Positions 29,184 through 38,562 of a stretch of DNA of 64,000 nucleotides are shown here, in pieces. Within the stretch, counting starts at the first letter, position 1. Every line of letters starts with the position of its first letter. The stretch covers positions 310,001-374,000 of the forward strand of contig JAWKTK010000003.1 in assembly GCA_041399205.1 (NCBI GenBank), written 5' to 3'. Source of the stretch: JAGQOZ01 sp041399205. GTDB lineage: Bacteria > Planctomycetota > Planctomycetia > Pirellulales > Pirellulaceae. Position numbers and translations under genes: made by a program. Under the pieces are notes generated by a model. It was not told the origin of the DNA. It ran no database searches and was given only the letters and a program-made list of their open reading frames with translations.

Positions 29184-30089
29184 CTAACCGATTTGATTCG
29201 CATCTAACAGCAACGGGAAAAATTTGCCTTCCATTTTCTGCCCCTGCGGAATGACCGGCACGCCCGCCAGCAACGGTTCGTTCGAATCCGAAACCACTCC
29301 GTCTCTAAACGCGTTCAGCACGACCGCTCGACGAGGCCGTTGGGTGAAGTTTTCTCGAGACCCATGTACCAACAGCGAATGATGGAACGAAGCTTCGCCG
29401 GCCTTCATTTCAATCGACACCGGATTCTGCAACGCTTGCCATTGCGAATCATCCAAGACTTCTCGGATGGCATTCATGTCTCCCGCCAAGCCAGTAATGG
29501 GTAGTAGGTCCCATTTGTGACTGCCGGGAATGTATTGAAGGCAGCCGTTTTGTTTGTCACTGTCATCCAAGCCAATCCAGCAAGTGAGATGGGCCACGGG
29601 TTTGGTGCGAGTCCAATAGGAATAGTCTTGATGCCAGGCCACGACACCTCCGTGCTTGGCCGGTTTGCAAAACAGTTGATCATGCCAGAAGCGAACCGAA
29701 CCACCTAACAATTGACTGGCGGGAACCGTGAAGGCCGGATGCCACAGAATATCGTGAAACGCCACGCCAATTCGCCACGCTCCCAGCGAATGAAATAACA
29801 CCGTGTCTGGCGTAGCCGATTCATTGGAATGGTATTCGTACCAAAACTCTTGGCCCGCGTGATTTGGTTGGAAGAATGCATCCAGTTCGGAACGAAGTTG
29901 CTGGATCTGTTCGTCCGTCAGAATGCGAATACCACTCACGTAACCTTGTTCGTGAAAGCATTCCACTTGTTGGTCAGACAAGCGATACGCATCCCAATCG
30001 GCTTTGGTCTGGGGCAAGCGAAACAGCGAACTCAGGACGTGATGTTGGTCGGCGAGATCTGGCATGGGGCACCGGGCGGATACAAACAT
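29184..30089 (-). CDS. Phytanoyl-CoA dioxygenase (PhyH) family protein
   Basis: Fe(II)/2-oxoglutarate-dependent dioxygenase of 301 residues. The first iron pair is the HxD of AWHQDYSYW near residue 155, and the distal His is in HSLLVHGSRENFTQRPRRA near 245, whose Arg residues hold 2-oxoglutarate. GCLQYIPGSHKW is another family hallmark. In planctomycetes such proteins are numerous and their substrates are mostly unknown. An alternative start is Met9 at 30065. Confidence 0.9.
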   Translation of the reverse strand: MFVSARCPMPDLADQHHVLSSLFRLPQTKADWDAYRLSDQQVECFHEQGYVSGIRILTDEQIQQLRSELDAFFQPNHAGQEFWYEYHSNESATPDTVLFHSLGAWRIGVAFHDILWHPAFTVPASQLLGGSVRFWHDQLFCKPAKHGGVVAWHQDYSYWTRTKPVAHLTCWIGLDDSDKQNGCLQYIPGSHKWDLLPITGLAGDMNAIREVLDDSQWQALQNPVSIEMKAGEASFHHSLLVHGSRENFTQRPRRAVVLNAFRDGVVSDSNEPLLAGVPVIPQGQKMEGKFFPLLLDANQIG

Positions 30090-30269
30090 GGTTTGAGAAT
30101 AACCGAGTGGCTTATTAGTCTAACATTGCTGGAGTCGGTTGGCTAAGGGAGCCACGGCGGACGGGTCATGAAAATTTCGATTCGCACGTTTTTCGTTTTC
30201 GCGGAACTGGTGCGATTCCGGTACAATGCGGCCTTTTCCCGTTGGCTCAAGATTGGTGGAGATTGATCG

Positions 30270-31157
30270 ATGCTTCGACGTTGTTGGCTTGTTTTGGGGT
30301 TGATCTTGTTCGCGAATATTTCAACGTTCAGCCGAGCTGAAGAACCGCAGAGCGAACCGCTTTGGCCTGCCGGAGCGCCCGGCGCACTCGGTTCGGAACC
30401 GAAGGATGTGCCTCGGTTGATTCATTATCGCTTGTCCGAATCGGCATCTCCTACTTCGGCCGTGATTGTCTGTCCGGGCGGTGGTTATGGCGGCTTGGCC
30501 ATGGATCACGAAGGGCACCAAATTGCTCAGTGGTTGAACAAGCTGGGCGTGTCGGCGTTCATTCTGGACTATCGACATCGAGGTAAAGGGTATGGACATC
30601 CCGCGCCGTTGCAAGATGCGCAGCGAGCGATCCGTACGGTTCGAGCTCGCGCAGCAGAATGGAACATTGCACCCAACCAGATTGGCATTTTGGGATTTTC
30701 CGCGGGCGGGCATTTGGCTTCGTCGGCAGCCACTCATTTTGATTCGGGCGATGAAGCCAGCCAAGATCTTGTGGAGCGAACCAGTTGCCGTCCCGACTTT
30801 CAGATCTTGTGCTATCCCGTCATCTTGTTTGGGCACGAAAAAACGCACAACGGTTCGCAGCGAAATTTGATTGGTGCCGACGCCGACGCGGAACTGGTTC
30901 GCCACTATTCCAACGAACAACAAGTCACCGCCGAAACTCCGCCGGCCTTCTTATTTCACACGGACGAAGACAGCGGAGTGCCGCCGGAGAACAGCGTGCT
31001 GTACTACTTGGCGTTGAAGAAACACAACGTTCCGGCCGAATTGCATGTGTTTGAAAAAGGTCGTCACGGTTTGGGGTTAGCCGCGGGAACGCCGGGAACA
31101 GAAATGTGGTCTAAAGCCTGTGAAGTTTGGCTACGAAATCACGGTTGGGTTCAGTAG
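30270..31157 (+). CDS. Secreted alpha/beta hydrolase, acetylesterase-like
   Basis: A 295-residue exported hydrolase. A signal peptide (LVLGLILFANISTFSRA) precedes an alpha/beta-hydrolase domain with oxyanion region VIVCPGGGYGGLAMDHEG, nucleophile GFSAGGHLASS (Ser near 138), acid in HTDEDSGVPPENS and His in KGRHGLGLAAGTPGTE. This set is typical of the Axe/BD-FAE-type acetyl-xylan or feruloyl esterase-like proteins. ATG at 30270 is preceded by GGAGATTG. It faces the PhyH gene head to head. Confidence 0.88.
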   Translation: MLRRCWLVLGLILFANISTFSRAEEPQSEPLWPAGAPGALGSEPKDVPRLIHYRLSESASPTSAVIVCPGGGYGGLAMDHEGHQIAQWLNKLGVSAFILDYRHRGKGYGHPAPLQDAQRAIRTVRARAAEWNIAPNQIGILGFSAGGHLASSAATHFDSGDEASQDLVERTSCRPDFQILCYPVILFGHEKTHNGSQRNLIGADADAELVRHYSNEQQVTAETPPAFLFHTDEDSGVPPENSVLYYLALKKHNVPAELHVFEKGRHGLGLAAGTPGTEMWSKACEVWLRNHGWVQ

Positions 31158-31217
31158 TCGTCGAAACCGATGGGCGGTTTCGTTGTGCCCAACCTTGCCA
31201 GAACAGGAATCCACAGG

Positions 31218-31704
31218 ATGGCTCGCACCTACACTTTGGAGCGAACGCAGTTCTTGCCGTTGTCAATTGAAGAAACCTTTGCCTTCTTTGAAGATGCTAC
31301 CAACCTGGAGGCTATTACGCCGGATTCCGTGCATTTTCGCATCGTGACACCTTCGCCAATTGAAATGCAGGCGGGAACACAGAATCGATTATCGACTTCG
31401 CATTGCCGGAGTTCCCGTTAAATGGCACTTTTACTGATTGAAACATATGAACCGCCGCGGCGTTTTGTGAACACACAGTTAAAGGGGGCCGTACAAAATG
31501 TGGCACCACACGCATTCGTTTGAAGCGGTGAACGGCGGCACGCGGATGAAGGACGTGGTGAAGTACCAGATTGGGTTCGGCCCGTTCGGGCGAATCACTC
31601 ATCGACTGTTTGTACAGAAAATGTTGGATGATATCTTTGAATACCGGCGAATGCAGATTGAACGGCTCCTGACCGGTTCAGTCGCTACCGAGAAAGCCGA
31701 ATAG
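31218..31704 (+). pseudogene. SRPBCC (polyketide cyclase/START-like) protein, three frameshifts
   Basis: Small lipid- or ligand-binding fold. The first frame gives FLPLSIEETFAFFEDATNLE and ITPDSVHFRIVTP. After one extra A at 31383-31384 the text continues IDYRLRIAGVPVKWH. Restoring one T in the run 31429-31432 gives LIETYEPPRRFVNTQLKG, and removing one G from 31484-31488 gives GPYKMWHHTHSFEAVNGG through to the end. Whole length would be about 162 residues, normal for the family. All three indels are in homopolymers. Confidence 0.72.
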
Positions 31705-31791
31705 TGTTCATGTTTCTTGTGATTGTTTGACACGGCACCTGGTTGCTCGTTTAATCAGTAGTTCTAAATTTTTGAATCGTGCTGCTGGTAT

Positions 31792-33066
31792 ATGGCGAGC
31801 ACGAAGCCTAGGACGAGGATCACTTCTTTGAAATCGCGATCACTTTTGATAACAAGTCTTTGCCTCTTTCTATGTACCCTGTCGGCTTCTGGACAGGATT
31901 CAGAATTGCCAGCAACGTCCGAAAAGGCGTTCCTGGGGTTGACCGGAGACGCCACTTTGGGACTGGGGCAATGCCGAGTGCTCCAGGTGCGAGAAGGCTT
32001 TGCGGCATGGAAGGCTGGCGTTCGGCCCGGCGACCAAATTCTGCAGTGGAATGACACTCGCGTCGAAAGCATCTTTTCGCTGGCCAAATTGGTGCAGCAA
32101 CATGCGCCCGGCGATTCCGTGCGTTTGTTGGTTCGTCGACAAGACCGATTGTTTGAATTCACCGCCGTGCTGGATGATCAGGACTCGCTTCAAGCAGCAA
32201 GTCGCGAGACTCTGCCGCCCACTACCGCGGTTCCGCGAGCGAGCCAGTTGCAAAAATCAGACACCACACCGACTCCCGATGATTCCGTTCCGCCCGAACC
32301 AACGCCCAATGCCGACGTCCAAGTGGATTCGAATGCGACCGATTCGAATCAACTCGATCCAGCAGACTCGGCTGAGGTTCCCGATTCGGCTAGCGACAAT
32401 CAAGCCAATGATGATTCGACTGAGGCGGAATCGTCCAACGCGTCTGACGACGTCGCGGAGTCGAACGCTTCGAACGATGATTCGCCTGAAGACAATGACA
32501 AAGAAGATGAAGATGACTTGGCCGACGACGACCAAGAGCCTGGCCGACCGGGTTTGCCGGCGTGGGCGCAGCAAGCGATGTTGCGCGAATTCGGTTCTCT
32601 GCCGACCGAATGGGAATGGGAAGACGTGCAAGTAGCCGGCGAATCTGCGGTGCGTGTCGAGGTGGAATTTTCCAACCAAGCGGAGCAAGAATGCACCATC
32701 TTTACGGACGGATTTGTGCAAGTGCCAGCGGATCAAGTGCCGGCCGATCTGCGTCGCAAGTTACTTGGCAAACATCAGCCGGAAGATGCTGTGTTCAGTC
32801 GGCAGCTGCGACCGGACGGCACGCTGTACAAAGTTCGCTGGTTGAGCGGAAAGGGTGGTGAAACGCCGTCCGTTGACGATGCTTCGTCGCTGCGAACCAA
32901 TCCTGCAATCAGCAAGCCCGTCGCGGTGAAAAATCGTCGACAAAGAAGCCGTCGCCAACAGCGTTTGGCATTACAGCGTTTGCAAGACCGGTTGGAACAA
33001 GGCAGTCAGCGCCTGGAAGACTTGGATCAACGCATCAAAAATCTCCAAGAGACCTGGAATCAATAG
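31792..33066 (+). CDS. Secreted PDZ-domain protein with acidic linker and C-terminal coiled coil
   Basis: A 424-residue protein: signal peptide (LLITSLCLFLCTLSASGQ), a PDZ domain at about 45-125 (FLGLTGDATLGLGQCRV, AAWKAGVRPGDQILQWN, VRLLVRRQDRLFEF), and a long low-complexity Asp/Ser/Asn/Glu linker (about 140-255). A small domain at 265-360 carries VRVEVEFSNQAEQECTIF, and a basic region with a coiled coil (QRLALQRLQDRLEQGSQRL) closes the protein. No protease domain is present, so it is likely a scaffold or adaptor. The cyclase gene begins 38 bases downstream. Confidence 0.75.
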   Translation: MASTKPRTRITSLKSRSLLITSLCLFLCTLSASGQDSELPATSEKAFLGLTGDATLGLGQCRVLQVREGFAAWKAGVRPGDQILQWNDTRVESIFSLAKLVQQHAPGDSVRLLVRRQDRLFEFTAVLDDQDSLQAASRETLPPTTAVPRASQLQKSDTTPTPDDSVPPEPTPNADVQVDSNATDSNQLDPADSAEVPDSASDNQANDDSTEAESSNASDDVAESNASNDDSPEDNDKEDEDDLADDDQEPGRPGLPAWAQQAMLREFGSLPTEWEWEDVQVAGESAVRVEVEFSNQAEQECTIFTDGFVQVPADQVPADLRRKLLGKHQPEDAVFSRQLRPDGTLYKVRWLSGKGGETPSVDDASSLRTNPAISKPVAVKNRRQRSRRQQRLALQRLQDRLEQGSQRLEDLDQRIKNLQETWNQ

Positions 33067-33103
33067 TCGGCTAGACTACATACCATCTGAAAGGAATAGG
33101 CAG

Positions 33104-34930
33104 ATGGATACGGTGCAGTTGGTGGCTCAAGGAGAACGTTCGCACCAGCGATGGCGGCGAACGCTGGTCAAAGATCAGCCGTTGGCGTTGGGACGCAAAG
33201 CTGCGTTGCCCGTGCCGTGGGATTCTCATATTTCACGTCAGCACGCGGAAGTGACTTGGAATGGTCAGTCGCTGTTGGTTCAGACGCAGCCTGACGTTTT
33301 GAATCCGATCTACTTTCAAGGCGTGCCGACGGAGCGTTTTGACGTGCTGCCGGGGCAGCATTTTGCCATCGGTTCCACAACGTTCAAGCTGCTGAGTGAT
33401 TTGATCAACATTTCGCTCGACGCTCCTCGACCCGCTGCCGCTCAGACGTTTTCTTCGGACTTTTTGCGTCATGCGGCGTTTCGTTCCACGCAACCTCCGA
33501 TCGACGCGTTGTGCCGTTTGCCCGACATCATTACGGGCGCTCACACAGAGAGCGAACTCTGCATTCGTTTGGTCACCATGATTCTTTCGGCCATTCCCAA
33601 CGCTACAGCCGCCGCCATTGTTTGTTGCCAAACTACCAAGACTAGCTCGGACGAAGAAGATATTCAGATTCTGCATTGGGATCGAACCAAGCAGTCGGAC
33701 CAAGAATTCCAGCCGAGCGCTCGCCTTATTCGCGAAGCGACAAATGCCGGCGAATCCATTGTTCACGTCTGGAACGCTCGTCGACAATCCAGTCACAAGT
33801 ATACCTATCGCAGTGACGCGTTATGGGCGTTCTGCACTCCGCTGCAATCCAAAGCCTGCGCCGGTTGGGCCATCTACGTTGCCGGAACGGCCGCCAACAG
33901 TGACAGTGACGTGTCACATCAGCTGGGCATTGTGACATCGCCCGGAGACCTGCAGGATGAAGTCAAGTTTACGCAAGTGGCCGCCACTACGGTCGATAAC
34001 TTAAGGCAAATCCAATCGCTCCAGCGCCGTGAAGCGGTCTATTCCGCTTTCTTTTCCGAACCGGTGATTCGTACGTTAACCGAAGCCGGTGACGTCGAGG
34101 TGTTGGCACCGAAGCAAGCTAACTTGAGCGTGATGTTTTGCGATTTACGAGGTTTTTCGCGAAAGTCCGAACAGTGGTCGGAAGACTTGTTTGGGCTATT
34201 GCACCGCGTCAGCGAATCGCTGGGCATTATGACGCATCAGATTTTGGAAACCGGCGGCGTGATTGGTGACTTTCACGGTGATTCGGCCATGGGATTTTGG
34301 GGCTGGCCGTTGGACCAAGCCGATCGCGCGGAACGAGCGTGTTTGGCGGCGATGGCTATTCGCGACACCTTCGCAGCGTTGGCCCAGCAGGCAGACGTCG
34401 CTGGAACGGCTTCGCATTTTCGAGTTGCCATTGGAGTTGGCACAGGAGCCGGGGTGGCAGGGCGGATTGGGACGACGGACCAAGTTAAAGTCACCGCGTT
34501 CGGGCCGGTTGTAAACATCGCCGCTCGTTTGGAGATGACCACACGGATCTTTGACGCCGAAATCTTGATAGACCGCGCCACTCAATGCCAACTGAGTCAA
34601 GAATTCCTGGATCAACATCGGATTGAATTTCGACTCCTGGGACCGATCCGTCTCTACGGGATGGAAACCACCGTGGACGTGACCGAACTGGTCGATCGGA
34701 ATTGGCTGACGCCGCCCAGTGCACAGTCGTTGCCACGATTTCAACAAGCGGTGCAGGCGTTTTATCAGCTCGATTGGCAGTTGGCCGAATCATTGTTCCA
34801 GGAATGCCATGAGGATCATTCGGCGGCTCGATTCTTCTTGCAAACTATCCGTCAACACCACGGCCAGCCACCTGCGGATTGGCCAGCGCGGCTAGAGCTT
34901 CCGACCAAGGCCAGCGGATTTGGCGAATAG
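33104..34930 (+). CDS. Class III adenylate/guanylate cyclase with FHA and GAF-like domains
   Basis: A 608-residue soluble signalling protein. Residues 25-95 form an FHA phosphopeptide-binding domain (LGRK, SHISRQHAEV, GQHFAIGST), residues 135-310 a GAF-like region, and residues 340-520 the cyclase catalytic domain. Metal-binding Asp residues are visible in LSVMFCDLRGFSRK and GVIGDFHGDSAMGFWG. The usual GDxVNxAxR motif reads FGPVVNIAARLE, with Pro where Asp is common, a variant seen in some bacterial cyclases. ATP is the more likely substrate. FHA suggests control by a Ser/Thr kinase. It is probably co-transcribed with the PDZ gene. Confidence 0.88.
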   Translation: MDTVQLVAQGERSHQRWRRTLVKDQPLALGRKAALPVPWDSHISRQHAEVTWNGQSLLVQTQPDVLNPIYFQGVPTERFDVLPGQHFAIGSTTFKLLSDLINISLDAPRPAAAQTFSSDFLRHAAFRSTQPPIDALCRLPDIITGAHTESELCIRLVTMILSAIPNATAAAIVCCQTTKTSSDEEDIQILHWDRTKQSDQEFQPSARLIREATNAGESIVHVWNARRQSSHKYTYRSDALWAFCTPLQSKACAGWAIYVAGTAANSDSDVSHQLGIVTSPGDLQDEVKFTQVAATTVDNLRQIQSLQRREAVYSAFFSEPVIRTLTEAGDVEVLAPKQANLSVMFCDLRGFSRKSEQWSEDLFGLLHRVSESLGIMTHQILETGGVIGDFHGDSAMGFWGWPLDQADRAERACLAAMAIRDTFAALAQQADVAGTASHFRVAIGVGTGAGVAGRIGTTDQVKVTAFGPVVNIAARLEMTTRIFDAEILIDRATQCQLSQEFLDQHRIEFRLLGPIRLYGMETTVDVTELVDRNWLTPPSAQSLPRFQQAVQAFYQLDWQLAESLFQECHEDHSAARFFLQTIRQHHGQPPADWPARLELPTKASGFGE

Positions 34931-34954
34931 ACTCATTTCGGTCCGCTTGGGCAA

Positions 34955-36298
34955 TTAAGCTCGCAGGCGTTCTTTCAGCCACGTACTTCGGAAGATCCCG
35001 TTGGCATCAAAGTGATCCATCGCCGCCAAGAACCGGTGCCAATTCGGATACAGTTTCCTGAGGCGTTGTGTGCCGAGCGGACAGACTTTGCCCCAGTGGG
35101 GTCGAGCGCCAAACGTGTCGGCGGCGTGTTCGGCCAAGTCGGTGGCGAATTCCAGGAAGCCATCGCGAGCGTTCACGCGATTGTAAGAGATGAAACTGAC
35201 CGCATACCATGGTTCGGTACCGCCCGACGCCGGCGAAAGCCAGGTGTCGTCCGGAAGTACTTTGCGAATACAAATTGGATAGTGGTGTTCATAGCGCCGG
35301 CCTTTCGGCTTGGCTGCACAACGCTCTAGATGGTTGCGAACAGCGTCCAGCATGTCGGATAACTTGGACTTTTGGACAAACAATTCCATCTCGATGTGAC
35401 GAAACAGTTCATGCTGCATGGTCAGCTGCCGGTCCGAACGATCCACCACTTTCCAGCCCAACGGAATGATCTTGCGAATCAGCTTGCGATATGCCAACTT
35501 GCTGGAACCCCAAGGCAATAGCCGTCCCAGGCCGACAATCAGCAAATGCAAACAGGTATCCATGCCCAGCAGCCAGAAGAGTCGATACAACGGCGCGGAC
35601 CAACTTGGCGCCAGCGCCGTTTCTGTTCGATGTTGGGCTAGAAAATCCCAACGCCACGGGATGAAGAAAAATTGCTGCTGGGGATAAGCATCCTCAGCAG
35701 CCAGCACGTCCTCTAACTGCGTGTAATGTGCAATGTGTTCTTGGATGTTGTATTGAGGACGAACAGGAAGTTCCAATTCGGTGATGACGCCCAAAGCGCC
35801 CAGTGAGCAACGTGCGGCCGGCAGAAAAGAGTCGTCATTGCGAATCCAGCGGATGACCCACTGCGAGGAAGCGGGATCAAAATGGGCGACGCGAACTGCT
35901 TGGACCAGGTGAGATAAACTGTGATGCCCTGATCCATGCGTTCCAGTCGAAGTGGCACCGGCGAGCGTTTGTTCGTCAATCAGGCCCAGAGTGGGCAGCG
36001 TCATGTGGTGCCGATTCAAGAACGCAATCAAACGTTTGATTTGACAACCGGCGCCCACGCGAACTCGCTGCTGACCATCGACTTCAACCAGTGTTGTCTG
36101 CTTGAAGTTTTCCAAAGACAACGACAGGCCATTCGTTTGAATCAACGGACTCCAAGCATGTCGGCTGCCGAAACAGCGAACCGATGAAGCGCCGTGTTCC
36201 GCCAGGGTACGAAGGAGGTCTGGTTCGGAAGTTGGGCTCGCAAAGTGCTGCGGAGTGAACCGCAGGTTCTTTCCAAAGTTGACAATGCGAACCGTCAC
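34955..36298 (-). CDS. FAD-linked sugar-lactone oxidase-like protein (D-arabinono-1,4-lactone oxidase family)
   Basis: About 447 residues. The FAD-binding type 4 domain has RCFGSRHAWSPLIQT, RVRVGAGCQIKRLIAFL and LAGATSTGTHGSGHHSLSH. The ALO C-terminal domain ends with GARPHWGKVCPLGTQRLRKL and NGIFRSTWLKERL. The family oxidises aldonolactones or polyols with oxygen or another acceptor. Family alignment begins at about VRIVNFGKNLRFTP, so GTG at 36298 is chosen, 7 bases after the trxA stop codon; the frame is open further upstream inside trxA. It forms an operon with thioredoxin. Confidence 0.82.
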   Translation of the reverse strand: MTVRIVNFGKNLRFTPQHFASPTSEPDLLRTLAEHGASSVRCFGSRHAWSPLIQTNGLSLSLENFKQTTLVEVDGQQRVRVGAGCQIKRLIAFLNRHHMTLPTLGLIDEQTLAGATSTGTHGSGHHSLSHLVQAVRVAHFDPASSQWVIRWIRNDDSFLPAARCSLGALGVITELELPVRPQYNIQEHIAHYTQLEDVLAAEDAYPQQQFFFIPWRWDFLAQHRTETALAPSWSAPLYRLFWLLGMDTCLHLLIVGLGRLLPWGSSKLAYRKLIRKIIPLGWKVVDRSDRQLTMQHELFRHIEMELFVQKSKLSDMLDAVRNHLERCAAKPKGRRYEHHYPICIRKVLPDDTWLSPASGGTEPWYAVSFISYNRVNARDGFLEFATDLAEHAADTFGARPHWGKVCPLGTQRLRKLYPNWHRFLAAMDHFDANGIFRSTWLKERLRA

Positions 36299-36305
36299 GT
36301 CACAA

Positions 36306-36632
36306 CTACGCTTTGGCTGCGTCGATGGCTTCCTGCAACGAGGCCTTCGGCTTGACGCCCACAAACTTTTCTTTGATTTCGCCACCCTTGAAAACAATCA
36401 AAGTGGGGATGCTCATGATATTGTATTGCTGAGCAATATTGCTTTCGTCAATGTTGACCTTAACCACTTTGGCCGAACCGGCATTGTCCGCCGCCAGTTC
36501 TTCAATCATGGGCGCAATCTGGCGACATGGTCCGCACCAAGGAGCCCAAAAGTCAACCAAAACCGGCTCGGAAGCCTGCAGTACTTCTGCTTCAAAATTC
36601 GAATCATCCAATTCAGCAACGTTTCCTGCCAT
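36306..36632 (-). CDS. trxA: Thioredoxin
   Basis: A 108-residue cytosolic thioredoxin with active site FWAPWCGPCRQIAPM, cis-Pro loop MSIPTLIVFKGG and normal length. Met at 36632 (MAGNVAELDDSNF) is chosen because AGGGAG lies 8 bases upstream; a Met at 36668 would add 12 atypical residues. The next gene is the FAD-linked oxidase, immediately downstream. Confidence 0.95.
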   Translation of the reverse strand: MAGNVAELDDSNFEAEVLQASEPVLVDFWAPWCGPCRQIAPMIEELAADNAGSAKVVKVNIDESNIAQQYNIMSIPTLIVFKGGEIKEKFVGVKPKASLQEAIDAAKA

Positions 36633-36823
36633 GCGAGATCTCCCTAGCCGTTCGAGTATTTCTGACAAAAAGTAGAACAGTCGGAATTATAGGGCGACCT
36701 TCATTCTCGTCAACTCACTGCCCCGCCCCCCTCTCTTTTATTACGTGCCATCCACAATCCGATTGACGCACCCCGGCCAATCTGCTATCCTCTGTGCAAC
36801 ACAACACCTTAAGGAGCCCACTC

Positions 36824-38011
36824 ATGCCTCGTCCGAAACGCAGTGAACAGTTTGATTCGTCTGAAATTTGCATTGTGCATGCGGTGCAACGCTGCGTTCG
36901 CAGAGCATTCCTGGCCGGCGTGGACGAGAAAACCGGTAAGGACTATTCGTTTCGCAAGGAATGGATTCGCCGTCGCCTGGAATCGCTGGCGTCGGTCTTC
37001 GGCATTGACGTGCTGACGTACGCCATCATGAGTAACCACGTTCACGTTGTGCTGCGAAACCGCCCGGACGTGGTTGCAGAATGGTCGGATGCGGACGCGG
37101 CCGTGCGTTGGCTGCGAGTCTTCCCTGGTCGTCGCTTGGACGAACAGCTCGCTGAACCCACTCAGAGCGACGTCGATTCGCTCGTCAAAGACAAAGATCG
37201 AATGACGCTCATCCGCACTCGTTTGAGCGACATTTCGTGGTTCATGCGAGCACTCGCAGAACCGATCGCTCGGCTGGCCAACAAACAAGACGAATGCACC
37301 GGCCGCTTTTGGGAAGGTCGCTTCAAAGCTCAGCGGATCACGGACGAAGCCGGCCTGTTGGCGTGTGCCATGTACGTGGACCTGAATCCTATCAAAGCGG
37401 CCATGGCGGATTCGCCGGAGCGAGCGGAACACACATCGGCGTACGATCGGATCAAGGGCAAACGAGGCCAACAGATGCCGTCAGCGGCCTTTGATTTGGT
37501 GACGATTTCGAACGAAGAGGCGGGTCGTCAGATTCGCAACACGACGGTGGAAAATCGCAAACGTCAACGCGCTGCCAAGCGTCGCAATCCGACCGGCAAG
37601 CGAATCAACCGAGACAGTTGGCTCGCCCCGCTACAGCTGAGTGCCAAGAAGTTGTCACAGGATGCCGAAGTGCACCAGCAGGGCGTTCGAGCCAGCGACA
37701 AAGGTTTTCTGAACGTCGATTTGGAGACGTACTTGGAGTTGCTCAAATGGACGGCCAAGCAGCGAGTGTCCGAAAGCGTAAAGTCGGTGCCTCAGCGATT
37801 GCAGGCGTTGCTTTCGAGTTTAGGAATCGAAGCGAACATGTGGCGAGACTTAGTGTGGAACTTCAAGCGTTACTTTGGCAACAGTTCAGTGCGCCGGTTC
37901 GCCGAACTCGATGGCCGAACACGCCGAATCGACCGGCAAGCCGCTTCCACCGAGGCCAACGCCGCGCCGAACCCTGCTTCGCCAGCTGATTTTACTTTCG
38001 CTTTGGACTAG
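36824..38011 (+). CDS. REP-associated tyrosine transposase (Y1/IS200-like)
   Basis: A 395-residue HUH-type single-strand DNA transposase-like protein. The histidine pair is in YAIMSNHVHVVLRN near residue 75, and the catalytic Tyr is expected in CAMYVDLNPIKAAMA near 185. The WEGRFKAQRI segment is typical of the family. The protein is much longer than IS200 TnpA (about 150) because of a C-terminal extension. No flanking inverted repeats were found. Proteins of this class are domesticated and tend REP-like palindromes, and the CCGCCTTCAGGCGG element occurs 189 bases downstream. Start: ATG at 36824 with AAGGAG 8 bases upstream. Confidence 0.85.
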   Translation: MPRPKRSEQFDSSEICIVHAVQRCVRRAFLAGVDEKTGKDYSFRKEWIRRRLESLASVFGIDVLTYAIMSNHVHVVLRNRPDVVAEWSDADAAVRWLRVFPGRRLDEQLAEPTQSDVDSLVKDKDRMTLIRTRLSDISWFMRALAEPIARLANKQDECTGRFWEGRFKAQRITDEAGLLACAMYVDLNPIKAAMADSPERAEHTSAYDRIKGKRGQQMPSAAFDLVTISNEEAGRQIRNTTVENRKRQRAAKRRNPTGKRINRDSWLAPLQLSAKKLSQDAEVHQQGVRASDKGFLNVDLETYLELLKWTAKQRVSESVKSVPQRLQALLSSLGIEANMWRDLVWNFKRYFGNSSVRRFAELDGRTRRIDRQAASTEANAAPNPASPADFTFALD

Positions 38012-38199
38012 ATCTCGCCGGCCAGCTGTTTTTTCCACGTAGGCAGTCGTTTTAACACTGGCCTGCTCGTCCAGTGCAACAAGCCGCTTGTCTTGCCGCC
38101 CAGCAGCTCATCGCAGTCGTTTCACTTGGCATCACCGTCGATCGCGCAAGTCTCACTTCGCATATCGCGTTCTCGCATGACCACAAGCCGTTTGTAGTC

Positions 38200-38213
38200 C
38201 CGCCTTCAGGCGG
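38200..38213. repeat. Dispersed CCGCCTTCAGGCGG palindrome
   Basis: Exact match to the palindrome of the 13-kb array and of 1574-1587. It lies 189 bases downstream of the transposase gene, a position expected for REP elements associated with such enzymes. Confidence 0.8.
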
Positions 38214-38331
38214 CAGCGGATATCGTCTTGTGGATTTCCTTAGGGGTGGTTGCCGGAATAGGCATGGCACCGACGGTAGACGGTATTCGATTGGCACGGA
38301 GGTGCCACGAACCTCGCACATAGAAGTTTGA

Positions 38332-38391
38332 TGGATGGCACCAACCTTCCCCAACCTTCCATGGATGGCACCAACCTTCCCCAACCTTCCA
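38332..38391. repeat. Two tandem 30-base repeats
   Basis: Two identical units beginning TGGATGGCACCAACCTTCCC lie directly head to tail. Each unit itself contains CAACCTTCC twice. Copies are perfect, suggesting recent duplication. Confidence 0.85.
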
Positions 38392-38562
38392 TTGCGTTTT
38401 GTAGGTTAGTATGGGCAACGGGCCATGGGCCATGGGCCCATGCTACTCCGTGAGAGCAACACAGAGAGCGGAGCAAAGCTGAGAAACCGAAAGCACCCGA
38501 AGTTGCATGGCACCGATAGGAAGAGTTGTCTCGGAATGAAAATGGCAGCGGATGGTCTGCGG

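Larger units (their letters stand above)
38012..38562. other. Gene-free stretch with repeats after the transposase gene
   Basis: No gene is supported. It holds one CCGCCTTCAGGCGG palindrome (38200-38213), two tandem 30-base units (38332-38391) and a GGGCCATGGGCCATGGGCCC-type self-complementary stretch near 38,421-38,440. The frames crossing it lack family resemblance. Confidence 0.7.

Noticed and set aside
30222..30227. TACAAT as -10 of the esterase promoter
   Set aside because: No -35-like hexamer lies at 16-18 bases upstream, so it was not listed as a promoter.
36255..36647. 130-codon plus-strand frame opposite trxA
   Set aside because: It is the antisense shadow of thioredoxin and the oxidase start.
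38417..38445. GGGCCATGGGCCATGGGCCC as an operator or attachment site
   Set aside because: It is a short GGGCCAT slippage repeat that is self-complementary by composition; no gene or recombinase context supports a site.
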